Assembly: GCF_000308635.1 (NCBI RefSeq)
Contig: NZ_BAGD01000069.1
Span: 1-33,500 of the forward strand
Source of the DNA: Nocardia otitidiscaviarum NBRC 14405
Lineage (GTDB): Bacteria > Actinomycetota > Actinomycetes > Mycobacteriales > Mycobacteriaceae
Length of the DNA stretch: 33,500 bases
Direction: 5' to 3'
Below are positions 23,112 to 31,974 of this stretch, piece by piece. The notes beneath the pieces were generated by a model, which was not told where the DNA came from, did not search any database, and worked only from the letters and a program-made list of their open reading frames with translations. A program made the translations under genes and the position numbers. Position 1 is the stretch's first letter. Every line of letters starts with the position of its first letter.

Positions 23112-24371
23112 CTACAGGCCGAGCTTGGTGACGGCGTTGTCCTCCAAGGGATTCGCGGTGCGGATGTAGCCGTGCACGGTGCGCGGATTGGACCAGCGGC
23201 CCTGGCGCATGATCTCGCGGTCGCTGGCCCCGCCGAGGGCCGCCTGGGTGGCGAAACCGGCGCGCAGGGAGTGACCCGAGAACAGGTCGGGGTCCAGGCC
23301 CGCGCGGGCGGCGTAGCGCTTCACCAGTTCGGCGACGGCTCGGCCGGACATGGGCTGATCGCCGATTCCGCCGTGGCGGTTGATGGTCGGGAAGAGCGGC
23401 AGGTCGGGGGAGTCGGCGAGGGTGGTGCCGGTGAAGCCGTGACAGCGGTGGATGGCACTGTCGGGGAGGCGCTCAGAGAGGGCCGCGCGGACCGCGAGAG
23501 TGCCTCCGGCCGTGTGAATTTCGAGGAGCCGGACCCAGTCGGCGAAGGCGCACACCGGGCAGGTGTGCGGGCGCTGTCCGCGCGGGAGCGCCACCCGCTG
23601 CTCGGCGACACCGGTCGGGTCGGTCTTGGTGGTGGGCAGGTGAACGAGCAGGACCGGTTCCCCGGTGGTGTGATCCTGCTGGACCCGCACGTCCGCGATC
23701 CGGAGTCCGGCGAGTTCGCTGCGGCGCAGCGCGCCCGCGAAACCGATGAGCAGGGCCAGGCAGTCACGTCGCCGCGCCGGTTCGGTCGGCCACCCGGCGT
23801 CGGGCAGTTGGGCCAGCAGCTGGTCGAGGGTGTGCAGCAGTACCGGACGTTTGCGGGTCGGGGGTGTGCGGCGGGTGCGGCGAATACCGCGCAGCGTCAA
23901 CCGAACCACGTCCGACCGGGTGGGCGAGGGCAGCCCATTGGCCGCGTGCACCGCCGCGACGGCCGCCGCCTTGCGCTCCAGAGTCGCCGGACTGAACGCC
24001 CATTCGCCGGTGTCACGCCGAGCATCCGCCGCCGCGGCCAGATAGACGGCCACATCCAGCGCGTCCGCGGGCAGCGCCTGCCGCCCCTCGGCCGCACACC
24101 AGGCCGCCCACCCGATCCAGTCGGACCGATACGCCCGCACGGTATTTCCCGACTGCGACGCCTCCAGGTACCGCCGCAGCGCCCCCGCCTGCTCACCGTC
24201 GAACCGCTCCCGCACCAACCGCAATGCCGCCGCATCGACCAGCACGCTCCCGACACCCCGCCGCAACTCGCCACGCACCGCATCCGGTACCGCGACAACC
24301 GCATTCGGCACGCCGTCCGAAGTATCGGAGAGTGCCACCGTGCCCGCGTCGCTCGCCCCGGAATCGCTCAC
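23112..24371 (-). CDS. Tyrosine recombinase / site-specific integrase
   Basis: The product is about 420 residues. An N-terminal SAM-like core-binding domain (about 65-160) is followed by a catalytic domain with Arg219 in GALRRSELAGL, Lys252 in TKTDPTG, His370 and Arg373 in GHSLRAGF, Trp396 in RQGRWSN and the nucleophile Tyr405 in VHGYIR (numbered from the TTG at 24380). All catalytic residues are present. A CPVC pair in the middle (about 274-277) is an insertion seen in the large actinobacterial phage-integrase-like group. The GTG at 24371 or the TTG at 24380 could be the start. No tRNA or att repeat flanks it and no phage genes adjoin it, so its target site is not visible. It may act elsewhere in the genome. 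Confidence 0.93.
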   Translation of the reverse strand: MSDSGASDAGTVALSDTSDGVPNAVVAVPDAVRGELRRGVGSVLVDAAALRLVRERFDGEQAGALRRYLEASQSGNTVRAYRSDWIGWAAWCAAEGRQALPADALDVAVYLAAAADARRDTGEWAFSPATLERKAAAVAAVHAANGLPSPTRSDVVRLTLRGIRRTRRTPPTRKRPVLLHTLDQLLAQLPDAGWPTEPARRRDCLALLIGFAGALRRSELAGLRIADVRVQQDHTTGEPVLLVHLPTTKTDPTGVAEQRVALPRGQRPHTCPVCAFADWVRLLEIHTAGGTLAVRAALSERLPDSAIHRCHGFTGTTLADSPDLPLFPTINRHGGIGDQPMSGRAVAELVKRYAARAGLDPDLFSGHSLRAGFATQAALGGASDREIMRQGRWSNPRTVHGYIRTANPLEDNAVTKLGL

Positions 24372-24609
24372 AGCTGACAAGCCTATGCGGTACGCCCCAC
24401 AGCGGTCCTCCGCGCTGGCGGACGTGTCCCGGGATGTGGACGGATCTGGGCAAGCGGGTCCGACGATCGCCGACGCACCACGCGGTGGAGGCGCAGCTGC
24501 GGATCAGTCGGGTTCGGGGCGCTCATCTCCGCCACTACAGCGGATTCGAGGTACTCGACGACGGTGGTGCCGAGCGGGTACCCAACGGTGGCCGCCGCAC
24601 GCCCGGCAA

Positions 24610-24885
24610 CTAGGAATCGCCCAGCACGCCGAACGGTGACTCCACCGGTCCGCTGTTCAACGGCATGGTCCAGCCGGGGGTGGTGTACAGCGGGACATCG
24701 CATCCGCACGGTACGGGCGCCTCCCAGGTCGTGGCGGGCGGCTGCGATTCGCACAGCATCACGCACCCACCCGGCAACCCCGACCCAGGCTGCGGATAGT
24801 GCGGATTCTGGTACCCCCCGAACGCCACGGCGGGAACCGCGACAGCCGACACCACCCCGACCCCGATACCGAGCACAATTGCCAT
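24610..24885 (-). CDS. Small secreted Cys-containing protein, unknown function
   Basis: This 91-residue product begins with a hydrophobic segment IVLGIGVGVVSAVAVPAVAFGG that looks like a signal peptide or anchor with almost no positive N-region. The mature part is rich in Pro and Gly and holds four cysteines (about 41, 45, 60, 62), which could form two disulfides. I chose the ATG at 24885 because GAAGGGAG lies just upstream. I do not recognise the family. The region 24381-24609 between it and the recombinase has reading frames, but none that I can support as a gene. Confidence 0.7.
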   Translation of the reverse strand: MAIVLGIGVGVVSAVAVPAVAFGGYQNPHYPQPGSGLPGGCVMLCESQPPATTWEAPVPCGCDVPLYTTPGWTMPLNSGPVESPFGVLGDS

Positions 24886-25033
24886 CGGTCGCTCCCTTCG
24901 ATCACGCTCCTTGCCCTTCGACCCGGACACTCCGGGCATCGACCGCCATAACCTCGCCCCCCGCCCGTAAACCCGCCCGGCGAGTCCGCCCACCGACACG
25001 CCAATTCGCCTGAGCGCCGGGCAAATCCCCACT

Positions 25034-25915
25034 ATGTTCCTCCCCGTGCCCTCCTACCTGCACGAAGGATTGGTGGAACTGTTCCGCAACCGCCCCGAGC
25101 TGGCGGCCGGTTACCTCGCCGAGGTTTTCGGCATTCGTCTACCGCCATTTCGCGACATCCGCTCCGAACCGTGCGACTTCACCGACATCGGTCCGAAGGA
25201 ATTCCGTGGTGACACCGCCTTCTCCCTGGTCAACGGCGCGGGCGAGGCCGTAGCGGGCATCGTGGTGGAGGTCCAGCTCTGCCGGGACGAGAGCCGCCGG
25301 TGGGCCTGGCCCGTCTACGCGGCCACCCTGCGCTCCCGACTGCGCTGTCCGGTCTTCCTCCTGGTTGTCTCGCCGATTCCGGAGATAGCCGAATGGAGCC
25401 GTATCGGGATCACCATGGGCCACCCGGGCTGGGTACTGCGGCCGCTGGTGCTCGGACCGGACGGCATCCCACCCGTCACGGAGGCCGATTCCGCGATCGA
25501 GGTGCCCGAGCGGGCCGTACTCTCGGCCATCGCGCACGCTGAGGGTCCACGGGCCGATCGGGTGCTGTTCGCGCTGCTCGAGGGATTGCGGCGAGCCGAT
25601 GACGAGCGCGCCAAAATGTACTATGACGTCGTACACGCCGCTCTGTCGGCCGCGGCGCGGAACCACTTGGAGGTACTGATGAGCACGGCCTACGAGTATC
25701 AGAGTGATTTCGCTCGGAAGTACATCGCCGAGGGAAAGATCGAGGGAAGGGCCGAAGGGGAGGCGATGGCGGTATTGACCGTGCTGGAGGCGCGGGGAAT
25801 TCCGGTCAGCGTCGAGGTGCGGGATCGGGTGCTGGCGTGTGCGGATACCGCGCGGCTCGAGGAATGGTTGCGGCGGGCTGTGACGGTGACGACGGCCGAG
25901 GAGCTGTTCGGCTGA
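25034..25915 (+). CDS. Rpn/PD-(D/E)XK nuclease-like protein
   Basis: The 293-residue product resembles the Rpn/transposase-like group common in actinobacteria. It has a core with Asp60 in FRGDTAF and Glu79-x-Gln81 in VVEVQL followed by DESRRWAWPVY, which matches the D...ExQ/K metal-binding layout of the PD-(D/E)XK fold. A helical middle and the C-terminal GKIEGRAEGEAMAVLTVLEARGIPVSVEVRDRVLACAD pattern complete the family shape. Nuclease activity is plausible but the Lys/Gln at the third position would need testing. The ATG at 25034 is the first in frame. Its neighbours give no clue to function. Confidence 0.85.
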   Translation: MFLPVPSYLHEGLVELFRNRPELAAGYLAEVFGIRLPPFRDIRSEPCDFTDIGPKEFRGDTAFSLVNGAGEAVAGIVVEVQLCRDESRRWAWPVYAATLRSRLRCPVFLLVVSPIPEIAEWSRIGITMGHPGWVLRPLVLGPDGIPPVTEADSAIEVPERAVLSAIAHAEGPRADRVLFALLEGLRRADDERAKMYYDVVHAALSAAARNHLEVLMSTAYEYQSDFARKYIAEGKIEGRAEGEAMAVLTVLEARGIPVSVEVRDRVLACADTARLEEWLRRAVTVTTAEELFG

Positions 25916-25934
25916 TCTTCTCTATCCTGGTCGG

Positions 25935-27155
25935 ATGGGTGCGGTCGCGAGTTCGTTGGTGCTGGTGGGGACGGATCTGGATGCCGTGACGACGGTGGGG
26001 TGGGAGGACGAACCAGGTGCGGCGGGGCTGACCAGAGCCGATGTGGACGGCGTGTGGGAGACCGTGCGGGAGTGGTATCGGATGGGGACCACGCCCGCGA
26101 TTCAGGTGTGCGTGCGCAGGCACGGGAAGGTCGTACTGAATCGGGCGATCGGGCATGGGTGGGGCAACGCGCCGGGGGACGAGGAGGCGGCGGAGAAGGT
26201 GGTGGTGACCACCGACATGCCGTTCTGCGGCTTCTCGACCGCCAAGGGAGTGTCGGCGGCGGTCATGTTCATGCTCATCGAGCAGGGCGCGTTCGCACTG
26301 GAAGATCCGGTGAGCCGCTACATTCCGGAGTTCGCCGCGCACGGCAAGGAGCGCATCACCATCGGCGACGTACTCTCGCATGCCGCTGGCGTCCCGTTCA
26401 TCACCCCGCCGTACAGCGGTTCGGAACTGGTTCTCGACGAGGACTTGGCGGTGCGGGCGCTGCGCGATCTCGAACCGAGTTGGCGGCCCGGCCGCCTGCG
26501 CGTGTACCACGCTCTGACCAGCGGGTTGATTCAACGCCTGCTGGTGCAGCGGGCCACGGGCAAGCGGATGCGAGACCACCTGCGCGAGCAGGTGCTCGAC
26601 CCGCTCGGCTTCCGATGGACCAATTTCGGGGTACGTCCCGAAGACGTCGATCGGGTGGTGCCGAGTGTGCGAGTCGGGCCGGGCCCGTCGCTGGTGTGGC
26701 GCTATCTGGCCGGGCGGGCACTCGGCGGTGGCTTGTCCGGGCGGACCGACGCGGCGGCGGAGCGAGCCTTCCTCACCGCGGAACTGCCCTCCGGCAATCT
26801 GGTGACCACGGCGTACGAGCTGTCCCGGTTCTACGAGATCCTCGCGCGCGGTGGCGAATTGGATGGCGTGCGCATCATGCGCCCGGAAACCGTGCGGGCC
26901 GCGGTCCGTCCGGCCAGGTGGATTCCCAGTATCGCCGGCCGTGTCTCGGCGGCCGGTTACGAGCTCGGCGGGCGACGCTCGAAGTTCGGCCGCCACACCG
27001 AATCCCATTTCGGTCGCAGCGGACTGACCACTCAATATGGTTGGGCCGACCCGGCTCGCGGGCTCGCGGGCGCGATCCTCACCAGCGGCAAGGCCGTCGC
27101 CGACACCGAGCGCCCATGGCGACTCGTCGCCCGCATCTCCGACACGGTCGGCTGA
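25935..27155 (+). CDS. Serine hydrolase, beta-lactamase/esterase-B fold
   Basis: The 406-residue protein has the SxxK motif STAK (Ser101, Lys104) with IGDVLSHAAG after it, typical of class C beta-lactamase and EstB-like enzymes. The second motif reads YHA at Tyr191 where YxN or YxS is usual, and the third lies near HFGRSG. No signal peptide is obvious, so it is probably a cytoplasmic or membrane-associated esterase, peptidase or hydrolase rather than an antibiotic-resistance enzyme. The start is 19 bases after the nuclease-like gene, on the same strand. Its stop touches the stop of the convergent CPBP gene with no gap. Confidence 0.92.
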   Translation: MGAVASSLVLVGTDLDAVTTVGWEDEPGAAGLTRADVDGVWETVREWYRMGTTPAIQVCVRRHGKVVLNRAIGHGWGNAPGDEEAAEKVVVTTDMPFCGFSTAKGVSAAVMFMLIEQGAFALEDPVSRYIPEFAAHGKERITIGDVLSHAAGVPFITPPYSGSELVLDEDLAVRALRDLEPSWRPGRLRVYHALTSGLIQRLLVQRATGKRMRDHLREQVLDPLGFRWTNFGVRPEDVDRVVPSVRVGPGPSLVWRYLAGRALGGGLSGRTDAAAERAFLTAELPSGNLVTTAYELSRFYEILARGGELDGVRIMRPETVRAAVRPARWIPSIAGRVSAAGYELGGRRSKFGRHTESHFGRSGLTTQYGWADPARGLAGAILTSGKAVADTERPWRLVARISDTVG

Positions 27156-27971
27156 TCAACGCACGGCCAGCAGCATGACGATCGGCGCGTTGATCAGCCC
27201 GTGCATCAGCAGCAGCACCCACGGATTGCGGTGCCGCGACCACAGGTAGCCCAGGAACAGCCCGTCCACCCCGAGTTTCGCCACGGCCGCCGCCAGATCC
27301 ACGCCCACCCCGGCGATACTCAACAGCGCCGAATGCCAGGACGCCCACAGCACGCTCACCACCAGAATCGCGGGCCACCGTCCGTAACGCGATTCGAGAC
27401 GTGTCTGCAGCCAGAACCGGTAGAACACCTCTTCGATCACGGCATTGAACAGGAACACGAGCGCGATGGTCACCGCATCCGGCACCACACCATCCGAATC
27501 CGGCCCGGTCAGAGACCGAACCAACTCGAAGGCCACCACCGCGGCCAGCGGGCGCAACCATCGGCCGCGCGTGCCCAGCGCGGCCCATTCCCGCCAGCTC
27601 ACCATCCGCGTCGCCCACGGAATCGCCACCAGCAGCACGAGTTTGAGCCCGACGAACCACAGATCGGTGCGCGGCGCGAGATGCAGTCCGACCGTGAACG
27701 CCACCCCCAGCCCCGCGAGCACTCCCGCCTGCCGCGTCACCAGCCGTGGATCCACCTCCGCGAAGGGGTCCGGCGCGGGCGCGCGCGGCGGAATCGCCCA
27801 CGCCACAGCCAGTCCGGCGAGCGCGGGCAACCACAGCAGCCACAGCGACACGGTTTCGGCGTCGTCTGCGGAGTAGCGCACCCCGGTATGGCCGGTGCCG
27901 ATCAGGACGGCCAACGCCGCCACGTACGCGGCGATCCCGCCGACCAGCAGGGCCGTACTCGTTCGGGACAT
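27156..27971 (-). CDS. CPBP-family intramembrane metalloprotease
   Basis: The 271-residue product has about seven hydrophobic segments and the CPBP/Abi signatures: EExxxR as Glu180-Glu181...Arg185 in AVIEEVFYRFWLQ, a His at 213 in WASWHSALL and HxxxN as His257...Asn261 in MHGLINA. Members include type II CAAX prenyl proteases and bacteriocin-immunity proteins; the substrate here is unknown. The ATG at 27971 is favoured, although an earlier in-frame ATG at 28007 exists and neither has a clear ribosome site. A much longer reading frame extends upstream, but that part is a shadow of the lipase gene. Confidence 0.92.
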   Translation of the reverse strand: MSRTSTALLVGGIAAYVAALAVLIGTGHTGVRYSADDAETVSLWLLWLPALAGLAVAWAIPPRAPAPDPFAEVDPRLVTRQAGVLAGLGVAFTVGLHLAPRTDLWFVGLKLVLLVAIPWATRMVSWREWAALGTRGRWLRPLAAVVAFELVRSLTGPDSDGVVPDAVTIALVFLFNAVIEEVFYRFWLQTRLESRYGRWPAILVVSVLWASWHSALLSIAGVGVDLAAAVAKLGVDGLFLGYLWSRHRNPWVLLLMHGLINAPIVMLLAVR

Positions 27972-28144
27972 GGTGGACACCACGCCACGGTAGCCACTCG
28001 TGATCATCGACGGCCATCTCGTCCATTCCCGCTTCCGGGACACACCTCCGCCGCGCTGCGGCACGGCGAGATCACCTGCCCCTCCGACGGGCTCGACGCG
28101 ACGACCTGGCGGCGGCGCTGTGGGACGACAGCGCCCGCCTCGAG

Positions 28145-29086
28145 CTAGCCGACTGAACGTGAGCATCCGTCGGGTACGAGCCTCCCGGCGATCAGGTCGT
28201 CGGCCCATCGCGCGAGCGCGGGAACCGCGAACGCGCCGACCGTGAAGTGTTCGCCGGGCATGAGCTCCAGCCGTACCCGTGCACCGGCCCGGCACCAGTC
28301 GTCGTACACCTTCCGCGCACCCGCGAGCGGAATCCAGAACTCGTCGACCCCGTGGTAGAGGAGGACCGGAATCTGCGGGGCGAGTGTGCCCAAGGTGTTG
28401 TCCGCCACGATCTTTCGCACCATGGGCAGCGCGAGCGGGTCGGGATGGTCGGTCAGCGCGTCCAGGGTGATGGGGGCGATGAACCCGAGCGCCGCCTCGA
28501 CGGCGACGCACGCATCCCGCAGGGCGTGTGCCAGCCGCCAGCCGTTGTCGTTGAGCAGTGTCAGCAGTTGAGGGTATTCGCGTGCCAGACCCAGTGTCGC
28601 GGCGAGAAAGACGCCCGTGGCGGCATTGCCGCTCATGGTGCGCACGAGTTGTCCGTAGTCGGCGGGGAGACCGCCGATGAGGGCACCGGCGAGCTCGAGT
28701 TCGGGGGCGTAGGCGGGGGCCAGCTCCGCCGCCCATCCGGTGGCGATGGCGCCGCCGGAGTAGCCGGACAGTACGACCGGGCTCTTCGGGGTGAGGTCGG
28801 GCAGTCCGAGCCGGAGGGCGGTGCGCACCGCGTCGAGTACGGCGTGTCCGCCCATATGTCCGGCGGCGTATGCCTGTCGCGGGCCCTGGTGATCCGGCAC
28901 GAGCACGGCGTAGTTCGCGGTGAGTAGCAGGTGGATCGACCACAGATCCGCCTGTATGCCCTGCTTGAGCTGATGCGAAGGGGCGCAGGTGTTTCCGAGC
29001 GAGCTGGTCGGGATGTTGTAGGAGATGAGGGGGCGAGGCCCGGGTCGTTCCCACATCGCGGTCGGCGTGTACAGCGTCGCGACCAC
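28145..29086 (-). pseudogene. LIP-family secretory lipase, N-terminally truncated
   Basis: The frame reads 313 residues of a LIP-type triacylglycerol lipase: PGPRPLISYNIPTSSLGNTCAPSHQL, the nucleophile elbow GYSGGAIATGWAAELAP (Ser110), a C-terminal LLYHGVDEFWIPL with the catalytic Asp, and LMPGEHFTVGAF with the catalytic His. Full-length relatives have about 80 more residues including a secretion signal. Here an in-frame TAA at 29111-29113 stops the upstream extension, which still looks homologous for a few codons (ARGTPAPVVATLYTP), and the dinB gene begins at once beyond. So the 5' part, with export signal and promoter, is missing. The first usable start is a GTG at 29086. It may be inactive. 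Confidence 0.78.
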
Positions 29087-29125
29087 GGGTGCGGGCGTGC
29101 CGCGCGCTAGTTACACGCGGTCTTT

Positions 29126-30349
29126 TCAGTCGGGCAGCAGCGGGACGGACAACCCCTCACCGCGCCGCAGCAGCGCCGCCCGCGTCACCGCACCCGCACC
29201 GAAGCGGTCGTGCAGCGCGTCCAACGTCGAGTCGAGAGTGGACTCCGCACGCGGTTCGAACGGCAGGGACAGCTGCATACTCCCAGCGGAGTCGAGATTC
29301 GTCAGTGACAGTCCGATGAGGGTGACGCCACGCTCGTGAATCATCGGCAGCGCGGCCGCGAGCAGGCTCCGGGCGGCCCGCAGCACCACCGCGCCGCTGT
29401 CGGTCGCCTCCGCCAGGGTGTGCGAGCGCGTGGCCCGGCTGAAGTCGTCGAACCGCAAGCGCAGCACCACGGTTCGGCACACCCGGTGGGCGGCACGCAG
29501 GCGGCGGCCGAGCCGGTCGGCCAACCCGTGCAGATACGCCTCCAACTCCTCGTCACCGCGCGAGCGCCGCCCGAGGGCACGCTGCGCGCCGATGGATCGC
29601 CGCCGTCTACCCGTTTCGACGCGGCGCGGATCGCGCGCCCAGGACAGCGCGTACAGATGCCGTCCGGCCGCCGGGCCGAGCGCCGCCGCGAGGGCGCTCT
29701 CACCCATCTCCGTCAACTGCCCGACCCGGGTGATTCCACGCTCGCGCAGCTCCCGGGCCGTCACCTCACCCACGCCCCACAGTCGCTCGACAGGCAGCGG
29801 ATGCAGGAACTCCAGTTCCCTGTCCGGCGGAACCTCCAGCAGCCCATCGGGTTTGGACACCGCGCTGGCCACCTTGGCGAGGAATTTGGTCCGCGCCACC
29901 CCCACCGAAATCGGCAGCCCCACCTCATCGCGCACCCGGGCCCGCAGTCGCCGCGCGATCTCCACCGGATCACCGGCGATCCGCCGGAGCCCGCCCACAT
30001 CCAGGAACGCCTCGTCGATCGAGATGCCCTCCACCTCGGGAGTGGTGTCCCGGAAGATCTCGAACACGTCCTTGCTTGCCCGGGCGTACGCGCCCATCCG
30101 TGGCGGTACCACCAGCGCGTGCGGGCACAGCCGCCGAGCCTGCCGCCCGTTCATAGGCGTCCGCACCCCGAACGCCTTCGCCTCATAGCTCGCCGCCAGC
30201 ACCACGCCCGCACCGACGATCACGGGCTTCCCGCGTAGCAAGGGGTTGTCCCGCTGCTCGACCGAGGCATAGAACGAGTCGAGATCCGCGTGCAGAATCG
30301 ACGCCTGCGTAGGGCATGGACCTGCGGCTCCGAATTGCGACACGAACAT
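29126..30349 (-). CDS. dinB: DNA polymerase IV (Y-family, DinB)
   Basis: The 407-residue translesion polymerase has the catalytic carboxylates in ILHADLDSFYASVEQR (Asp22) and GISIDEAFLD (Asp112, Glu113), a helix-hairpin-helix region WGVGEVTARELRERGI and the little-finger domain. Near the C-terminus QLSLPF matches the beta-clamp binding motif. It copies past DNA damage at low fidelity. A LexA box overlaps the start codon, so the gene should be induced in the SOS response and its transcript is probably leaderless. The ATG at 30349 is used; a GTG two codons later is possible. Confidence 0.95.
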   Translation of the reverse strand: MFVSQFGAAGPCPTQASILHADLDSFYASVEQRDNPLLRGKPVIVGAGVVLAASYEAKAFGVRTPMNGRQARRLCPHALVVPPRMGAYARASKDVFEIFRDTTPEVEGISIDEAFLDVGGLRRIAGDPVEIARRLRARVRDEVGLPISVGVARTKFLAKVASAVSKPDGLLEVPPDRELEFLHPLPVERLWGVGEVTARELRERGITRVGQLTEMGESALAAALGPAAGRHLYALSWARDPRRVETGRRRRSIGAQRALGRRSRGDEELEAYLHGLADRLGRRLRAAHRVCRTVVLRLRFDDFSRATRSHTLAEATDSGAVVLRAARSLLAAALPMIHERGVTLIGLSLTNLDSAGSMQLSLPFEPRAESTLDSTLDALHDRFGAGAVTRAALLRRGEGLSVPLLPD

Positions 30350-30356
30350 ATGTTCG
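30343..30356. promoter_or_regulatory. LexA (SOS) box over the dinB start codon
   Basis: CGAACATATGTTCG is a perfect palindrome that fits the actinobacterial LexA consensus (GAAC-N4-GTTC). The dinB ATG is contained in the box on the minus strand. LexA binding would therefore block transcription directly at the start point. Confidence 0.85.
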
Positions 30357-30509
30357 CATACCAGTCCGTCTGTTTTCTACCGTGCGCGACACCGACCCAT
30401 GACACAGGTCACGTCCAGCGGGTGTCACGGAAATGGAGTGAGCGGAGTCTGATGCTCGACCGGCTGCACCACCGACACGCCGGTAGGCATTTACCGAAGG
30501 AGAAAACTC

Positions 30510-30902
30510 ATGAACCTCGCCCTCTGGATCGTCGCCGGGCTGCTCGCTGTCCTCGCGCTGGTCGGCGGCCTCACCAAGGCGTTCATGAACAAGGCCAAGC
30601 TGGACGAGTTGGGGGAGAAGTCCGGCGGGGGCTGGACGATGCATGCGAGCACCGGATTCGTCAGGACACTCGGGGGGCTGGAGTTGTTGGCGGCGGCCGG
30701 ATTCGTCCTGCCCGCCGCGCTCGATATCGCACCGGTACTGGTGCCGGTGACCGCCGTGTGCTGGATCCTGCTGATGATCGGCGCGATGATCACCCATGGA
30801 CGCTACGGACAGTACAGGTTCGTCGCGGTGAACTTCGTCTACCTGGCCATGGCGGCCTTCGTCGCGTGGGGACGCTTCGGCCCAGAGTCCTTCACCGGCT
30901 GA
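30510..30902 (+). CDS. DoxX-like small membrane protein
   Basis: The 130-residue protein has four hydrophobic segments and starts MNLALWIVAGLLAVLALVGGLTKAF, with LGGLELLAAAGFVLPAALDIAP in the middle, matching the DoxX/DoxD-like family. Family members are linked with terminal oxidases and thiol/oxidative-stress complexes in the membrane, but most are uncharacterised. The ATG at 30510 follows GAAGGAG (30496-30503) at ideal spacing. A hairpin lies 18 bases after the stop. Confidence 0.92.
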   Translation: MNLALWIVAGLLAVLALVGGLTKAFMNKAKLDELGEKSGGGWTMHASTGFVRTLGGLELLAAAGFVLPAALDIAPVLVPVTAVCWILLMIGAMITHGRYGQYRFVAVNFVYLAMAAFVAWGRFGPESFTG

Positions 30903-30919
30903 TTCGGATAGGCCACAAC

Positions 30920-30941
30920 GTTACCGGGGTGATCCGGTAAC
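30920..30941 (+). terminator. Hairpin between the DoxX-like and DUF1353 genes
   Basis: GTTACCGG (30920-30927) and CCGGTAAC (30934-30941) are perfect 8-bp arms around a six-base loop. It lies 18 bases after the DoxX-like stop and 29 before the next ATG. It may end the upstream transcript or be an operator of the downstream gene; no U-tract follows. Confidence 0.45.
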
Positions 30942-30969
30942 TGGACCGTTCGCACGTACCCTGATCGGT

Positions 30970-31968
30970 ATGAAGCTCCAAGTGGAGCAGGACGACGGAC
31001 CCTTCTACGACGGCGGTGAGGCACCCGCCGAGGAGGCGGCGGACGCCATCGACTCCGAGGCGGTCGTCGTCAACGTCCCGTCGGCGGAGTCGCCGGAACC
31101 GAGGATCGAATCCGAGGAATCGGTCGGGGGATTCGCCGCGCCGCCCGATCTCGCCATCGTGTTGGACCGCCGGTTCAACCACACCACTCGGCGTGAGGAG
31201 TTCCGGCTGACGCGGCGGATCGGCTACTACGACGACGCCCCGGAAGTGGGCGTCGGTCGCATACTGGTACCCGCCGACCTGGAGAACTGGACCACCGATC
31301 TCACCTCGGTTCCGGCCTTTCTGACCTGGCTGGTACCCAAGACCGGCGCGCATCTACCCGCGGCCATCCTGCACGACGGTCTGGTGCTGTCCGGGGACGA
31401 GCCCGCGAGCTATATCGCCGAACGCGAGATATACCGCGACGAGGCCGACCGCATCTTCCGCGACGCCATGGGCAAGACGGGAACGGGGCTGATCCGCCGC
31501 TGGATGGTCTGGTCGGCGGTCACCGCCGCGACCATCTACCACGCCCGCCAGGTCGACTGGTCGCGAATGCAGAAGTGGCACTACCGCGGTGCCCTGTGGG
31601 GCAGCCTGCTCGCGATTGTCCTGCTGGGCATCTGGTCCACCCTCGACCTGCTGAACTTCGACGGCATCCCGGGCGTACCGTGGATCGGCGAACGCCCGAT
31701 CCCGGCCCTGATCGGCGGCTTCGCCGGCGCGATCCTGATCCCGCTGCTCCTCGGCACCGCCTGGGGCAAGTTCCGAACGGCCGGATGGATCATCGGTCCG
31801 CTGGTCGCCTTGATCGTCCCCGCGATCGTTCCCATTCTGCTCATCGGTGTGGTCTACATCGGCGTCGAGCGGCTACAGGAATTCAGCCCACCCCTGGCCA
31901 GAGCCCTGGCCATCGTCTTCGTCGCGGCGCTCGTGGTCGTCTTCGCGCTGTCGTGGTGGTACGCCTGA
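30970..31968 (+). CDS. DUF1353 domain fused to a four-helix membrane domain
   Basis: The 332-residue product begins with an acidic low-complexity stretch (about 1-50). A DUF1353 domain follows at about 60-185, recognised by ENWTTDLTSVPAFLTWLVPKTGAHLPAAILHDGLV and RDEADRIFRDAMGKTG; phage tail-associated and bacterial proteins carry this domain, and its His-Asp (LHD) is conserved here. From about 205 to 332 there are four hydrophobic segments. The ATG at 30970 is used; the ribosome site is weak. Function is unknown; a membrane-bound version of a phage-like domain is unusual. The stop is six bases from the convergent methyltransferase. Confidence 0.85.
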   Translation: MKLQVEQDDGPFYDGGEAPAEEAADAIDSEAVVVNVPSAESPEPRIESEESVGGFAAPPDLAIVLDRRFNHTTRREEFRLTRRIGYYDDAPEVGVGRILVPADLENWTTDLTSVPAFLTWLVPKTGAHLPAAILHDGLVLSGDEPASYIAEREIYRDEADRIFRDAMGKTGTGLIRRWMVWSAVTAATIYHARQVDWSRMQKWHYRGALWGSLLAIVLLGIWSTLDLLNFDGIPGVPWIGERPIPALIGGFAGAILIPLLLGTAWGKFRTAGWIIGPLVALIVPAIVPILLIGVVYIGVERLQEFSPPLARALAIVFVAALVVVFALSWWYA

Positions 31969-31974
31969 GGCCGT

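Noticed and set aside
24381..24609. Possible small gene or gene fragment on the plus strand before 24613
   Set aside because: No start with a ribosome site, no recognisable domain, and Arg/Gly-rich text like a shadow frame.
28008..28144. A frame ending LAAALWDDSARLELAD that resembles the C-terminus of a short-chain dehydrogenase
   Set aside because: Only about 16 residues fit and nothing upstream in any frame continues the match, so it is too short to support a relic gene.
27156..29054. A 632-codon frame that looks like a fusion to the CPBP protease
   Set aside because: Its 5' two thirds overlap the lipase gene in another frame and have Arg/Pro-rich shadow text; only the last 271 codons are real.
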